This document shows positions 34,609 to 44,797 of a stretch of DNA of 64,000 nt, piece after piece. Every line of letters begins with the position of its first letter. Positions within the stretch are counted from its first letter, which is position 1. The notes under the pieces are model-generated. The model worked only from the letters and a program-made list of their open reading frames with translations. It was not told where the DNA came from and ran no database searches. Location of the stretch: the NCBI GenBank assembly GCA_004297765.1, contig SCTZ01000071.1:1-64000 (forward strand), given 5' to 3'. Both the position numbers and the translations under genes were made by a program. Source of the DNA: Chloroflexota bacterium (GTDB lineage Bacteria; Chloroflexota; Dehalococcoidia; FW602-bin16).

Positions 34609-35283
34609 TCACTGGATCAGGTCGAGCATATACCCGTAGCCACGGCGGGTCTTTACGAGGTGCCCGTATGGACCCAATTGGTCACGCAGGCGATGAACCA
34701 CGCTATCGATTTCTTGCTGACTCACCTCGGGGACTCCTTTGGCATCCTTCGGCCGCTCTGGCCAGATCGCCGTCTTGATCTGCGCGTGGTTGACGACGTG
34801 TCCTCTTTGTCGATACAGGCACGCCAGAAGGTCAAAGAGCTTACCGCTGACTTTCAGCGATCGGCCGTCAAGTCGAACCTCCCGGCGGCGTTCGTCCACG
34901 CACAAGTCCACCTTCGTGCCGGGCTCGGACCGGATAATCGTGCCGTCTGGCTCGGGTACGGCGCGGAACTCCAACGCAGCCTCGCCGTCGGCCAGGCTGA
35001 TATGGTCTCCGTTCCGCAGATCATAGGGCACCCCCTTGGCCAGGCGGCTTCCGTTGACGTTGACGCCATTTGCACTGATGTCGGTGAGGGTGTACACGCC
35101 ATCCTCGTAATCGATGGTCGCGTGCCTGCGAGAGATGCCCTTGCCGCTGAAAGAAACGTCCGGCTGGTGCCCCTCAGTTTCCCGGCCGAGCAACACCTTG
35201 CCTACCGGCAGCGGTACCACCTCATCCGCCTGGTAGCCATCGGCTTTCTTCACGATCAGGTAAGCGCGATTTGCCTCCTCCAT
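34609..35283 (-). CDS. FHA domain + winged-helix (OmpR/PhoB-type) DNA-binding protein
   Basis: A 224-residue regulator. Residues about 20-95 are an FHA domain (LLGRETEGHQPDVSFSGKGI, SRRHATIDY, LTDISANGVNVNGSRL) that should read phosphothreonine. Residues about 125-222 are a Trans_reg_C winged helix (LKVSGKLFDLLACLYRQRGH, IDSVVHRLRDQLGPYGHLVK, TRRGYGYML). The combination implies transcription control by a Ser/Thr kinase. ATG 35283 has GGGAGGTGAC upstream; the longer track ORF (to 35442) begins inside the promoter. It is divergent from the large kinase gene that starts 354 bases away, a likely signalling partner. Confidence 0.87.
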   Translation of the reverse strand: MEEANRAYLIVKKADGYQADEVVPLPVGKVLLGRETEGHQPDVSFSGKGISRRHATIDYEDGVYTLTDISANGVNVNGSRLAKGVPYDLRNGDHISLADGEAALEFRAVPEPDGTIIRSEPGTKVDLCVDERRREVRLDGRSLKVSGKLFDLLACLYRQRGHVVNHAQIKTAIWPERPKDAKGVPEVSQQEIDSVVHRLRDQLGPYGHLVKTRRGYGYMLDLIQ

Positions 35284-35432
35284 GTGCGTGTCACCTCCCT
35301 CAATTGGCGCTATTCCGTCTTGACGCATAGAGGCTCCCGCGTCGCGGGCGCCTGTCTCAGGTCTTTCCACTCGTATGCACCCCCGCCTGGCTAGCCCGGA
35401 GAGGGATCCGCAGCACCGGGCATCGTGCATAC

Positions 35433-35461
35433 ATCCTAGCATACGTACGCTGCTCAGTCAA
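35433..35461 (-). promoter_or_regulatory. Promoter of the FHA-winged-helix gene with shared GTATGC element
   Basis: TTGACT and TAGGAT with a 17-base spacer. The -10 lies within GTATGCTAGGATGTATGC, nearly identical to the element at the nuclease-hpt promoter. Confidence 0.6.
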
Positions 35462-35480
35462 CGTTTTCTTTTGCAGCCGA

Positions 35481-35508
35481 TTGACTGGTCACGGGCTGTT
35501 GCTGTAAT
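35481..35508 (+). promoter_or_regulatory. Probable promoter of the large Ser/Thr kinase gene
   Basis: TTGACT and TGTAAT with a 16-base spacer, giving a leader of about 120 bases. Confidence 0.45.
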
Positions 35509-35637
35509 ATGCGGGTTGGGTGCCAGGCTTCCATACATCGTCTACGCGGGAGCGGGCGACGTGACATCTGTGGGCGGATAGGATAGGACATCGGGCGGCG
35601 CGACCTTGCTGCGAAGACGGCTGGGCACGGAGGTGCG

Positions 35638-38600
35638 ATGAGCGCTGAGCCAGTCAGACTTGCGCTAGGGCTATTGAAAGCGAGGCTGACGGCGTGGCGC
35701 CGTCAGTATCCGGTCGTCCTGGCGCTCGCCTTGGCGACGGCGACGGGATTCCTGCTCCCGTCACTCGCCGGGTTGCTGCATAGCCGAGGCATGCCCGTCA
35801 GGCTTGACCGTCCTGTCAGTCTGCTGGGTCGCCAGGTCATCCCCGCCGATCTGATCTGTCTCGTCCTGGCGCTGGCGATCTGCGTGGTGATCCTCCGGAC
35901 GCGGGCGAGCATCCGACGAGACCTTGCGGGAGGGGCACGCCGCCTCCTCGGCGCTCTCCAGAATACGGACAGTCCTCATCAGCTCAGCAGAGGCGCTCCT
36001 CCGGACGCGTCCACCCTCGGGGCGGCCATCGCGTGCAGCTTATTCGACCTGACGCTTGTTCTGATAATCCAGGGGATTCTGCGTGTGCCGTTCGTGGCCG
36101 TGGTCGCGGCCTACACTCCGAGAGCCTGGGTCGACGGCGGCTTTGTCGCTGTGGTCTGTGCCAGCGTCCTCTTCATGCTCTTCCACCTTTACCGGACGAG
36201 CCGTCCGCTAGCGGAATACCTGGTTTGGGTTGGTCTGGACCAAATCGCGCCGACGTCAGGGTACGGCCACGATGATCCTCCGTCCGCGAGTCCTAGGTCG
36301 GCGCCACGTCCCGGAGCGACTCCGCAGTCTGCCGAACCGGCCCTCTCCGCGGGCTTCCTACCCGCCCAGCCCGCGGTTCCTACCTTGACGCCTGCTGGAC
36401 CCCCGACCGACGCTTCCACCGGCGCGACAAGGCCCGCCGCCGTGGCACCGGAACCTGGCACCGAGGAGGATGCCACGCCGATCGTTGCCCCGGCGGCTCC
36501 AATGCAAGCTGAAAAGATAGCGGCCCACCTTGAAGGTCGGTCGCTATGGGCCGGTGAGTACGAGATCAAAGAGAAGATTGGACGGGGCGCTATGGCGTTC
36601 GTCTACAAGGCCTACGCGCGCTCTCTCGACACCACCGTCGCTGTGAAAGTGTTGTCATCGCGGCTGGCTCAGGAGCCGCCTTTCAAGTCGCGCTTCCACG
36701 CCGAGGCGAGGAGGGTTGCTGCGCTCCACCATCCCAACATCATCGAGGTACATCACTTCGGCGAGGAGGATGGCGTTCCGTACATCGCCATGCGCTACGT
36801 ACCCGGGGGTACCCTGAAGGAGCGGCTGCAGGGGCTCGGTGGGCCGATGGAATTGCGTGCGGCAGCACGCGTTACCGCCCAGGTCGCCTCGGCGCTACAG
36901 CATGCCCACGAAGCCGGATGCGTCCATCTCGACGTAAAGCCCGCCAACGTGCTGCTTGGAAACGCCGGCTGGCCGCTCCTCTCGGACTTCGGGATCAGCC
37001 GCACGGTCGGCGATGCGCGCGAGGACGATCAGGAGATCGTCGGCACCCCGTACTACTCGTCGCCGGAACAATGCCAGCGACTACCCCTGGATGGCCGTAG
37101 TGACCAGTACGCGCTCGCTGTGATGTTCTACGAGTTGGTAACGGGGCAGCCGCCGTTCCGCGGTGAAACGCCCGCCGAGCTTACCGCCCAGCATGTCGGC
37201 GCGCCGCCGCTCTGTCCTCGCGAGCTGAACCCGGGCATCCCTGGACCGGTTGAGGAAGCGGTGCTCAGGGCGCTCGAGAAGCGGCCGGAGGACCGCTTTC
37301 CGACCGTCGGCGACTTCGGCGCGGCGCTTGTCGAGTCGGTCGAACGCTCGCAAGGCGTGCAGCTCGAGACCAAGCAATCTATCGTGGCCGTGGCACCAAG
37401 GCTTATGGCGCTCGTTCTCCTCTCCGTTGTCGCGCCCCTACTTGGCGGTCTGCCCCGCCCGGATCTCCCCTTGTTTCGCGCGTTCACCCTGAACTGGCCG
37501 ATCAACCTCGCCACCGCCCTATTGCAGGTGGCTCTACTTGCGAGCATCCGCTGGCAACTCATCGGGCTCGGCAGTCGACTGCTCCGCGCGGCGGTGGATG
37601 CACTTGACGTCCTCACCCGCGTTCACGTGCGACTCGGCACGGATGCGGAGGGGCCGCTCCACGTCGGTGCTTGGCGCAACCGCCTGGTGGGCTCTGCGGA
37701 GAGCATCGTGAACGTCACGTACCTGTTCCTCGTCTATCAGATCGTCGGGCCCTCGCTGGTCAAGACCGCAGCCCTGCTGCTGAACCCAAACGCCGAGACT
37801 CTGATCGCCACGGCGGTCGTCGCACTGGTGCTGCTGGTGGCCGTGGCGATCGTAGTCAAGGTCCACCGTGCCAATGGCTCCATCGCCGCCGCGTGCGCCT
37901 CCGCCATCTGCTGGGGATTCATCAGCGCGATGCCCATGGTGGAAAAGCGGGTATATGAACAGTTGTCTCTGCAGTGGCTGGCCAAGCTCATCGTTGGCTT
38001 GCTCGTGATGGCGATATTCCTGCGCGCGCGGGAGAGGGTGCATGGTGTGGTTCGCGGGTTCGCGATTCCGTTGGCAAATCAGTTGCTCAGAGAGTTGCGA
38101 TGGGGATATAGCCCAGATCAGGCGGCCGCCCAACGGCAGTGCATTGAGCAGACGTGCGATAGGCTAGTCGACGTGGTGTACTTTATCGTGGGCTACTCCA
38201 TCATCGCATTGCCGCTCCAGCGGGTGCTGGACCCCCTCATTGGCAGCACGCCGGCCGCGGTCGTGATCGCCGCCGGCGTAGTCATCGTCAGTGGTCTGCT
38301 CCTGCGTAGATTGTTCCTCGACGCCGGAGTCGTCGCCACCACGATGGGCGTTCTGATGTGTGCTCAGATGTGGATGGCGCTGCCTTTGTTTGAAGGAAAG
38401 CTTGTGGGCGTCTCGTTGAAGTGGGCGCCCTATCTCCTGATCGCTGTCCCCATCCTGGCGATCCTTTTCAGGGAGCGACGGCGTGTGGGGGATGTCGCCC
38501 GTGTGGTGGTTGTGCCCGCTGTCGACAACCATCTTGGCATCCTGCTACCCGCGGATAACGAGGCGCAGGCTGAGACCCGACGTAAGCGTCTTGAAGAGGC

Positions 38601-38838
38601 ATCGGACAGATTGGTGGACCTGCTGTATCTTTTCCTCGTGTACGTCGTCATCGTCCGCCCGCTCAGCGGCGCCCTCGCCGGTGCCGCCAATATCGGCTGG
38701 TCGCACCTGCTCATCTGGGCCATGTTTGTCCCAGCGGTGGTGTCTGTGGCTGTCAAGTTCGAGCGTCTCATCGCGCCGACGCTCAGGGGCGACCGGCCGG
38801 CCCCGCCGATGTTGGTGCGCGTCTCGTCTGTAGATTAG
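35638..38838 (+). CDS. Large membrane-embedded Ser/Thr protein kinase with repeated TM modules
   Basis: A 1066-residue protein. An N-terminal membrane part (four or so helices, to about residue 190) and a Pro/Ala-rich linker precede a PknB-type kinase domain at about 305-565. The kinase shows IGRGAMAFVYKAY (G-loop), VAVKVL (Lys), HLDVKPANVLL (catalytic loop, Leu in place of the usual Arg of HRD), LLSDFGIS and YYSSPEQ. The C-terminal 500 residues contain at least three copies of a membrane module that opens with sequences such as ESIVNVTYLFLVYQIVGP, DRLVDVVYFIVGYSIIALP and DRLVDLLYLFLVYVVIVRP. I know no kinase with this tail. ATG 35638 has GGAGGTG upstream. The divergent FHA regulator is the obvious candidate substrate. 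Confidence 0.9.
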   Translation: MSAEPVRLALGLLKARLTAWRRQYPVVLALALATATGFLLPSLAGLLHSRGMPVRLDRPVSLLGRQVIPADLICLVLALAICVVILRTRASIRRDLAGGARRLLGALQNTDSPHQLSRGAPPDASTLGAAIACSLFDLTLVLIIQGILRVPFVAVVAAYTPRAWVDGGFVAVVCASVLFMLFHLYRTSRPLAEYLVWVGLDQIAPTSGYGHDDPPSASPRSAPRPGATPQSAEPALSAGFLPAQPAVPTLTPAGPPTDASTGATRPAAVAPEPGTEEDATPIVAPAAPMQAEKIAAHLEGRSLWAGEYEIKEKIGRGAMAFVYKAYARSLDTTVAVKVLSSRLAQEPPFKSRFHAEARRVAALHHPNIIEVHHFGEEDGVPYIAMRYVPGGTLKERLQGLGGPMELRAAARVTAQVASALQHAHEAGCVHLDVKPANVLLGNAGWPLLSDFGISRTVGDAREDDQEIVGTPYYSSPEQCQRLPLDGRSDQYALAVMFYELVTGQPPFRGETPAELTAQHVGAPPLCPRELNPGIPGPVEEAVLRALEKRPEDRFPTVGDFGAALVESVERSQGVQLETKQSIVAVAPRLMALVLLSVVAPLLGGLPRPDLPLFRAFTLNWPINLATALLQVALLASIRWQLIGLGSRLLRAAVDALDVLTRVHVRLGTDAEGPLHVGAWRNRLVGSAESIVNVTYLFLVYQIVGPSLVKTAALLLNPNAETLIATAVVALVLLVAVAIVVKVHRANGSIAAACASAICWGFISAMPMVEKRVYEQLSLQWLAKLIVGLLVMAIFLRARERVHGVVRGFAIPLANQLLRELRWGYSPDQAAAQRQCIEQTCDRLVDVVYFIVGYSIIALPLQRVLDPLIGSTPAAVVIAAGVVIVSGLLLRRLFLDAGVVATTMGVLMCAQMWMALPLFEGKLVGVSLKWAPYLLIAVPILAILFRERRRVGDVARVVVVPAVDNHLGILLPADNEAQAETRRKRLEEASDRLVDLLYLFLVYVVIVRPLSGALAGAANIGWSHLLIWAMFVPAVVSVAVKFERLIAPTLRGDRPAPPMLVRVSSVD

Positions 38839-38870
38839 GGGCACTGGCGCAAGCAATCATCGACGTGGAC

Positions 38871-41099
38871 TTACGCTTGCTTCCCACTACCAACACGGAA
38901 CACTCCCGAGTGGCTGGGAGCCGCAGCATCACGCATGACGTTGATCACACCGCGGATGCCCTCCAGACGGGAGAGCACCTTGCTGAGCTGTCCGATGCCG
39001 GTGGTCTCCAGGGTGAGGCTGATCGTGGCAGTGCTGTCGCCGTTCACCACCGTGTTGACGTAGCTCATGTTGACCTTCTCTTCGGAGACCAACGTGCTGA
39101 TGTCGCGAATCAGCCCGACCCGGTCCCAGGCCTCGATTCTCACCGGCACGGGGTAGAACTGCTTGGTGGTCAGTGACCATTCGACCGGGATCTGACGCTC
39201 CTTGTCCGGGGAGTTACGGATGTTGTGACAGTCATGGCGATGCACGGTGACGCCACGCGAGCGTGTGATGTAGCCCACGATGCCATCACCGGGAACTGGG
39301 TTGCAGCAGCGAGCCAGTTGGGTCAGCAGATCTCCCACACCCATGACGCGAATGGATGAGGCGGCGCCCTGAGAGCGGGTGACCAGGCTCTCCTGCGTGA
39401 CCGGCTTCTCCTCCTGAACCGCCAATCGCATGGCGATCTGATGGGTCGTGACCTCGCCGATCCCGATGGCTGCCATGAAATCGTCTACTCGATCATACTT
39501 GAAGAGCTTGGCGAGATCGTCCAGAGCCAGATGGTCCAGAGCCAGACGGCGCAGCTCTTTCTCCAACATCTCCCGCCCGCGTTCCACGTTCTCGGCACGC
39601 TCCTGTTTGCGGAACCATTGGCGAACCTTCTCTTTGGCGTGCGACGTCTTGACGAAGCCAAGGGCCGGATTGAGCCAGTCCCGGCTGGGCCCACGGGCGC
39701 TCTTGGATGTGATGACCTCGACGATGTCGCCGTTCTGAAGCGGGGTGCTGAGCGACACCAGTCGACCGTTCACCTTGGCCCCGATGCAGCGATGGCCGAG
39801 ATCTGTGTGGACCTTGTACGCGAAGTCCAGAGGCGTCGCGTTGGCCGGCAGGTCTTTGATATCGCCGCGCGGCGTATAGACGAAGACCCAGTCGCGAAAG
39901 ATGTCCGTCTTAACCGTTTCGACGAACTCGGACGCACCGGTCAAGTCGTTGTGCCACTCCATCAACTGCCGCAGCCAGGCCACCTTCTCCTCGAAGCGCT
40001 GGTCTCTGCGATTCGAGCCCTCTTTGTAACGCCAGTGGGCTGCGATGCCGTACTCGGCCAGGCGGTGCATGTCGTACGTCCGAATCTGGATCTCCAGCGG
40101 CTTACCGCCTGGACCGATGACCGAGGTATGCAGCGACTGGTACATGCTTTCTTTCGGCGTGGCGATGTAGTCGTCGAACTGGCCCGGGATCGGATGCCAC
40201 AGGTTATGAATGACGCCGAGCACGCTATAGCAGTCGGGCACCGAGGGTACCAGTATCCGGACAGCCAGAAGATCGTATATCTGGCTGAAGTCGCGGCCGA
40301 CCAGCGCATAGCGCTGCATCTTCTTGTGAATGCTGAAGATATGCTTGGGACGCCCGGAGACCTCGGCCTTGACCCCGGCGTTCTCCAACTCTGTCTCTAG
40401 GATGCGAATCACCTGATTGACGTACCGCTCACGCGACGTGCGCCGGCTGGCCAGCAGATGCGCGATCTCCTTGTACCTTTCCGGCTCCATGTGCCGGAAG
40501 GACAGATCCTCCAACTGCCATTTGATCTGCCAGATACCCAGGCGATGGGCCAGGGGAGCGTAGATCTCCATCGTCTCCCGGGCGATAGTCTGACGCTTGC
40601 GCGCGTCGTGCGCGGCGAGTGTGCGCATGTTGTGCAGACGGTCGGCCAGTTTGATGAGGACCACGCGAATATCTTCCGCCATGGCCAGGAGCATCTTGCG
40701 CAGGTTCTCAGCGCGAGACTCGGTGTCATCGGTGCCACCACGCCCGGCAAACCGCTCGTCGTGCGCATGAGAGGCGATACGGGCCAGCTTGGTCACGCCG
40801 TCCACCAGCCTGGCAACATCCGGACCAAACTCCCGCTCAATCCTGAGCATGGGAACGCCACAATCCTCGGGAACATCGTGCAGGAGCGCGGCCGCTATGG
40901 CGTCGCCATCAAGCTGAAGCTCGGCTAGAGTCATGGCCGTCTGGATGGGGTGCTCCAGATATGGCTCACCGGTCAGACGGACCTGCGCCCCGTGGGCCTC
41001 TTTGGCAAACGCCAAAGCCTTCTCCACCAGCATGATCTTGTCCGGCGGCAGATACGTGCGCACTTTGTCCAGCAAATTAGCGGCAGAGATCATTGACAT
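38871..41099 (-). CDS. Bifunctional (p)ppGpp synthetase/hydrolase (RelA/SpoT)
   Basis: A 742-residue stringent-response enzyme. The HD hydrolase domain (about 25-190) has EAHGAQVRLTGEPYLEHPI, ALLHDVPEDCG and KLADRLHNMRTL. The synthetase domain (about 230-350) has GRPKHIFSIHKKMQ and TPKESMYQSLHTSV. A TGS domain (about 405-465; VYTPRGDIKDLPANATPLDFAY), a Cys-containing helical/zinc-finger part (LARCCNPVPGD, VHRHDCHN) and a C-terminal ACT domain follow. Both catalytic sites look intact, so it should make and degrade (p)ppGpp. ATG 41099 begins MSMISAANLL; ATG 41093 has a better-placed GAGG. It is divergent from uvrA. Confidence 0.94.
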   Translation of the reverse strand: MSMISAANLLDKVRTYLPPDKIMLVEKALAFAKEAHGAQVRLTGEPYLEHPIQTAMTLAELQLDGDAIAAALLHDVPEDCGVPMLRIEREFGPDVARLVDGVTKLARIASHAHDERFAGRGGTDDTESRAENLRKMLLAMAEDIRVVLIKLADRLHNMRTLAAHDARKRQTIARETMEIYAPLAHRLGIWQIKWQLEDLSFRHMEPERYKEIAHLLASRRTSRERYVNQVIRILETELENAGVKAEVSGRPKHIFSIHKKMQRYALVGRDFSQIYDLLAVRILVPSVPDCYSVLGVIHNLWHPIPGQFDDYIATPKESMYQSLHTSVIGPGGKPLEIQIRTYDMHRLAEYGIAAHWRYKEGSNRRDQRFEEKVAWLRQLMEWHNDLTGASEFVETVKTDIFRDWVFVYTPRGDIKDLPANATPLDFAYKVHTDLGHRCIGAKVNGRLVSLSTPLQNGDIVEVITSKSARGPSRDWLNPALGFVKTSHAKEKVRQWFRKQERAENVERGREMLEKELRRLALDHLALDDLAKLFKYDRVDDFMAAIGIGEVTTHQIAMRLAVQEEKPVTQESLVTRSQGAASSIRVMGVGDLLTQLARCCNPVPGDGIVGYITRSRGVTVHRHDCHNIRNSPDKERQIPVEWSLTTKQFYPVPVRIEAWDRVGLIRDISTLVSEEKVNMSYVNTVVNGDSTATISLTLETTGIGQLSKVLSRLEGIRGVINVMRDAAAPSHSGVFRVGSGKQA

Positions 41100-41116
41100 A
41101 TCCTCAACTGGGACAA

Positions 41117-41146
41117 AGTATACCGCAAGGGCACGATCAGGTGCAA
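41117..41146 (-). promoter_or_regulatory. Promoter of the RelA/SpoT gene
   Basis: TTGCAC and TATACT on the minus strand with an 18-base spacer, leaving a very short leader before the ATG at 41099 or 41093. Confidence 0.55.
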
Positions 41147-41191
41147 CCACCGTTGTGACCCCCTGGCAGTCACTTTCTTCACGTTGCCTTC

Positions 41192-41221
41192 TTGTCGAGC
41201 GGACGCTTCAAATGCTACAAT
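41192..41221 (+). promoter_or_regulatory. Promoter of uvrA
   Basis: TTGTCG and TACAAT spaced by 18 bases, about 87 bases before the TTG start. Confidence 0.55.
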
Positions 41222-41307
41222 ACGGGCCCGCGCGCTGAAAACATGCGCCGGTCCGACTCCCAAGACCCGGCCTCACCCGTTGCGAGACTGGACAAGGAGC
41301 ACGCCTG

Positions 41308-44265
41308 TTGCCGCTCGATCGTATAATCGTCCACGGCGCCCGTGAGCACAACCTCAAGAACATCGACGTCGTCATCCCGCGTGACAAGCTCGTGGTAATC
41401 ACCGGTGTCTCTGGCTCCGGCAAGAGCTCTCTCGCCTTCGACACCATCTACGCCGAGGGGCAACGCCGTTATGTCGAGTCCCTCTCGGCCTACGCGCGCC
41501 AGTTCCTGGGACAGATGGAGAAGCCCGACGTCGACTACATCGAGGGACTCTCCCCGGCCATCTGTATCGACCAGAAAGGGGCCAGTCGCAATCCGCGCTC
41601 CACGGTCGGCACCATTACCGAGATCTACGATTACCTGCGGCTACTCTTCGCACGGGTCGGCCATCCGCACTGCCCGCAGTGCGGACGCGAGATAGCCCAG
41701 CAGACGGCAGAACAGATCGTCGACGCGATTCTCGAGATGCCCGAGGGCTCCCGCATCATGATCATGGCGCCGCTCATCCGGGACCGCAAGGGCGAGCACC
41801 AGGCGATCTTCGAGGATATTCGCAAAGCGGGCTTCGTTCGAGCCCGCGTGGACGGCCGCGTCTACGACGTCTCCGAGCAGATCAAACTGGACAAGAACCG
41901 CAAGCATACCATCGAGGTAGTTGTAGATCGCCTGATAGTACATCACCCACGGCCCGTCGCGACCGATGGCGAGTCAACGGCAGAGAGCGATGGAGATACC
42001 GCAGTCGATGCAGATTCCACCCGGCGCCGCATCGCCGACTCCGTCGAGACGGCCCTCAAGCTGGGCGGCGGAGTGGTGCTGGTCTCGGTGATCGACGGCG
42101 AGGAACATCTCTTCTCCGAGCACTTCGCCTGCCTGCACTGTAGCATCAGCGTCGGCGAGATCGCGCCCCGCACTTTTAGCTTCAACAGTCCCCATGGCGC
42201 CTGCCCGGCCTGCACCGGTCTGGGCACGCGGCTGGAGGTCGATCCGGACCTGATTATTCCGGACAAGAGCCTGACCATCGCCCAGGGCGCTATCGTACCC
42301 TGGGCACGTAACACCAATACGAGCACGTGGTACTACAATATCATGGAGGCCGCGGCTCGGCTGCACGGCTTCAACGTCCAAACGCCCATCAGCCAGTTGA
42401 CCCCGGAGCAGGTCAAGCTCCTGCTCTACGGCAACCGGGACGAGGTACTGACCGTTCGCCACGAAAACAAGTACGGGCGGACCCGTGAGTACGACACGAC
42501 CTTCGAGGGCGTAGTCTCCAATTTGGAGCGGCGCTACAAAGAGACCGACTCGGATTACGTGCGGGCCGAGATCGAGAAGTACATGTCTTCCCGCCCTTGC
42601 CCGGCCTGTAAGGGCCAGCGTCTCAAGCCAGAGGCTCTGGCGGTGCAGGTAGCAGGGAAGCGCATCGTGGACGTCACGGCCATGGCTGTCTCGCAGGCTC
42701 AGTCCTGGATCGACGAGCTACGCGGCACCTCGGCGCCCATCGAGGGCAACGGACACGTAGCACGTCGCCCCTTGCTAAACGAGCGTGAGCAGACCATCGC
42801 CCATCAGATCCTCAAGGAGATCCACGCCAGACTGAGCTTCCTGCTGGACGTGGGGCTGGATTATCTGACGCTGGATCGTTCCGCCGGGACCCTGAGCGGC
42901 GGCGAGGCGCACCGCATTCGGCTGGCGACGCAGATCGGCAGCGGGCTGATGGGAGTGCTGTACATCTGTGACGAGCCCTCCGTGGGGCTACACCCTATCG
43001 ACGACCAGCGACTAATCCAGACGCTCAAGAAACTGCGGGATATCGGCAACACCGTGCTGATCGTGGAGCACGACGAGTCGATGATGCGTGCCGCCGACTA
43101 CCTCATCGACATGGGACCCGGCGCCGGTGAACACGGCGGTCAGGTAGTTTCGGCCGGCACGGTCGAAGAGGTCGCGAACGACCCGGTCTCGCTGACCGGG
43201 CAGTATCTGAAGGGCACCAGGCAGATACCAATGCCCAGACAGCGCCGCCCGGGTTCCGGTCGGCATCTGGTAGTCGTTGGCGCCCGCGAGAACAACCTCA
43301 AGAACGTCGAGGTGCGCATTCCGCTGGGCATGTTCGTCTGCATCACCGGCGTCTCCGGCAGCGGCAAAAGCACGCTGCTGGACGACATTCTGTATCGCAA
43401 GCTCGCCCAGGTACTCTACAAGGCCAAGGAGCGTCCCGGAGACTGCGACAAGGTCCTGGGCGTGGAGCACATCGACAAGGTCGTGAACGTCGACCAATCG
43501 CCCATCGGGCGCACTCCGCGGAGCAATCCGGCCACCTACACCGGCGTCTTCACGCCGATCCGCGAGCTCTTCGCCACCATGCCCGAGGCGCGCATGCGCG
43601 GCTACGGGCCCGGGCGCTTCTCGTTCAATGTGAAGGGTGGGCGCTGCGAGGCCTGCAAGGGTGAAGGCTACGTCGAGATCGAGATGCACTTCCTGCCCAA
43701 TATCACTATCCCCTGCGAGGTCTGCAAGGGTGAGCGCTACAACCGGGAGGCGCTGGAGATCCGCTACAAGGCGAAGAGCATCGCCGACGTCCTGCGCATG
43801 ACAGCGGAGGAGGCCTTGACCTTCTTCGAGAACATCCCCTCGATCAGATCCAAGCTCCAGACGCTCAACGACGTGGGGCTATCCTATATCCGGCTGGGTC
43901 AACCGGCCACCACCCTCAGCGGCGGCGAGGCGCAGCGCGTCAAGCTGGCCACCGAGCTATCGCGCCGGGCCACGGGGCGCACCCTCTACATCCTGGACGA
44001 GCCGACGACCGGTCTATCATTCGAGGACACTGCCGCCCTCCTGCGGGTGCTGCAGCGGCTCGTGGATGGCGGCAACACAGTGATCGTGATCGAGCACCAC
44101 CTCGACCTGATCAAATCGGCCGACCACATCATCGACCTCGGCCCCGCCGGCGGCCAGCGCGGCGGCTACATCGTCGCCCAGGGCACGCCCGAGGAGGTAG
44201 CGGAGAATAAGGCCTCGGTCACAGGGCTATTCCTACGGCCGCTGGTCGGTGTCATGACCGGGTAG
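41308..44265 (+). CDS. uvrA: Excinuclease ABC subunit A
   Basis: A 985-residue ABC ATPase that finds bulky DNA damage and loads UvrB in nucleotide excision repair. Two Walker A motifs ([13 protein letters not shown] near residue 32 and [13 protein letters not shown] near 680) and two ABC signatures ([12 protein letters not shown] and [12 protein letters not shown]) are visible. Zinc-binding cysteine pairs include [23 protein letters not shown] and CEVCKGER. The length matches the UvrA family, with a short acidic insertion (about 220-235). The start is TTG 41308 with AAGGAG 8 bases upstream. No uvrB or uvrC lies in the window. Confidence 0.96.
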   Translation: MPLDRIIVHGAREHNLKNIDVVIPRDKLVVITGVSGSGKSSLAFDTIYAEGQRRYVESLSAYARQFLGQMEKPDVDYIEGLSPAICIDQKGASRNPRSTVGTITEIYDYLRLLFARVGHPHCPQCGREIAQQTAEQIVDAILEMPEGSRIMIMAPLIRDRKGEHQAIFEDIRKAGFVRARVDGRVYDVSEQIKLDKNRKHTIEVVVDRLIVHHPRPVATDGESTAESDGDTAVDADSTRRRIADSVETALKLGGGVVLVSVIDGEEHLFSEHFACLHCSISVGEIAPRTFSFNSPHGACPACTGLGTRLEVDPDLIIPDKSLTIAQGAIVPWARNTNTSTWYYNIMEAAARLHGFNVQTPISQLTPEQVKLLLYGNRDEVLTVRHENKYGRTREYDTTFEGVVSNLERRYKETDSDYVRAEIEKYMSSRPCPACKGQRLKPEALAVQVAGKRIVDVTAMAVSQAQSWIDELRGTSAPIEGNGHVARRPLLNEREQTIAHQILKEIHARLSFLLDVGLDYLTLDRSAGTLSGGEAHRIRLATQIGSGLMGVLYICDEPSVGLHPIDDQRLIQTLKKLRDIGNTVLIVEHDESMMRAADYLIDMGPGAGEHGGQVVSAGTVEEVANDPVSLTGQYLKGTRQIPMPRQRRPGSGRHLVVVGARENNLKNVEVRIPLGMFVCITGVSGSGKSTLLDDILYRKLAQVLYKAKERPGDCDKVLGVEHIDKVVNVDQSPIGRTPRSNPATYTGVFTPIRELFATMPEARMRGYGPGRFSFNVKGGRCEACKGEGYVEIEMHFLPNITIPCEVCKGERYNREALEIRYKAKSIADVLRMTAEEALTFFENIPSIRSKLQTLNDVGLSYIRLGQPATTLSGGEAQRVKLATELSRRATGRTLYILDEPTTGLSFEDTAALLRVLQRLVDGGNTVIVIEHHLDLIKSADHIIDLGPAGGQRGGYIVAQGTPEEVAENKASVTGLFLRPLVGVMTG

Positions 44266-44335
44266 ATGTCCTTGTGCACCGGGCGGGGATTTTGTGATCC
44301 TGCCAGGGCATCAAGAACTTCGACATGATCTCCCC

Positions 44336-44785
44336 TCAGCGGAGCGACGTATCCCCTCCGGTCTCCAGATGCGCCCGCAAAGTCGCGGTCGTCCACACCG
44401 GCACGCCGCAGCCGAAGTAGTCGAAATCACCCGCCCAAATGCCGCACTCCATGGCGAGCGCCAGAGCGACAGTGGGTGCATCTCTAGGATCCCGCGGAAC
44501 CCGTCGCAACGCCTCCTCCAGATGGCCAGCATAGGTCTCCCGTGGAGCCAGAATGGCCCGGTTGGCAATCGAGGCCACGGCTGCATCAAGCAACTCACCG
44601 GCGGCCGCTGCCTCCAGATGCCCTCGCTTTATCAGTAGCGCCACGCGCTTGCGCAGCTCGTGCTCCGCCTCGCTCCAGGCGTCGGCAGCCACTGCCAAAT
44701 CGAGCGCGGGGTGCGTCAGAAGCTTGCGGCCTCGCACTCGCAGAACCTCTGCCACCAACGTGCTCGCATCAACGACAAGTCGCAC
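44336..44785 (-). CDS. PIN-domain toxin (VapC-like)
   Basis: A 149-residue PIN-domain protein, probably an Mg2+-dependent RNase toxin. The first acidic motif is LVVDASTLVAEVL (Asp6 and a nearby Glu), and the later acidic cluster is in RDPRDAPTVALALAMECGIW and AGDFDYFG. The start is GTG 44785, 12 bases after the stop of the antitoxin gene, in the usual antitoxin-first order. The RNA target is unknown. Confidence 0.85.
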   Translation of the reverse strand: MRLVVDASTLVAEVLRVRGRKLLTHPALDLAVAADAWSEAEHELRKRVALLIKRGHLEAAAAGELLDAAVASIANRAILAPRETYAGHLEEALRRVPRDPRDAPTVALALAMECGIWAGDFDYFGCGVPVWTTATLRAHLETGGDTSLR

Positions 44786-44797
44786 GCGCGTCTGCCG

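Larger units (their letters stand above)
35284..35637. other. Divergent promoter region between the FHA-wHTH regulator and the kinase
   Basis: 354 bases with no gene. It holds the regulator's promoter (35433-35461) and a kinase promoter candidate (35481-35508), placed back to back. Confidence 0.6.

Noticed and set aside
34588-35394. 268-codon plus-strand ORF
   Set aside because: It is the shadow of the FHA-winged-helix gene.
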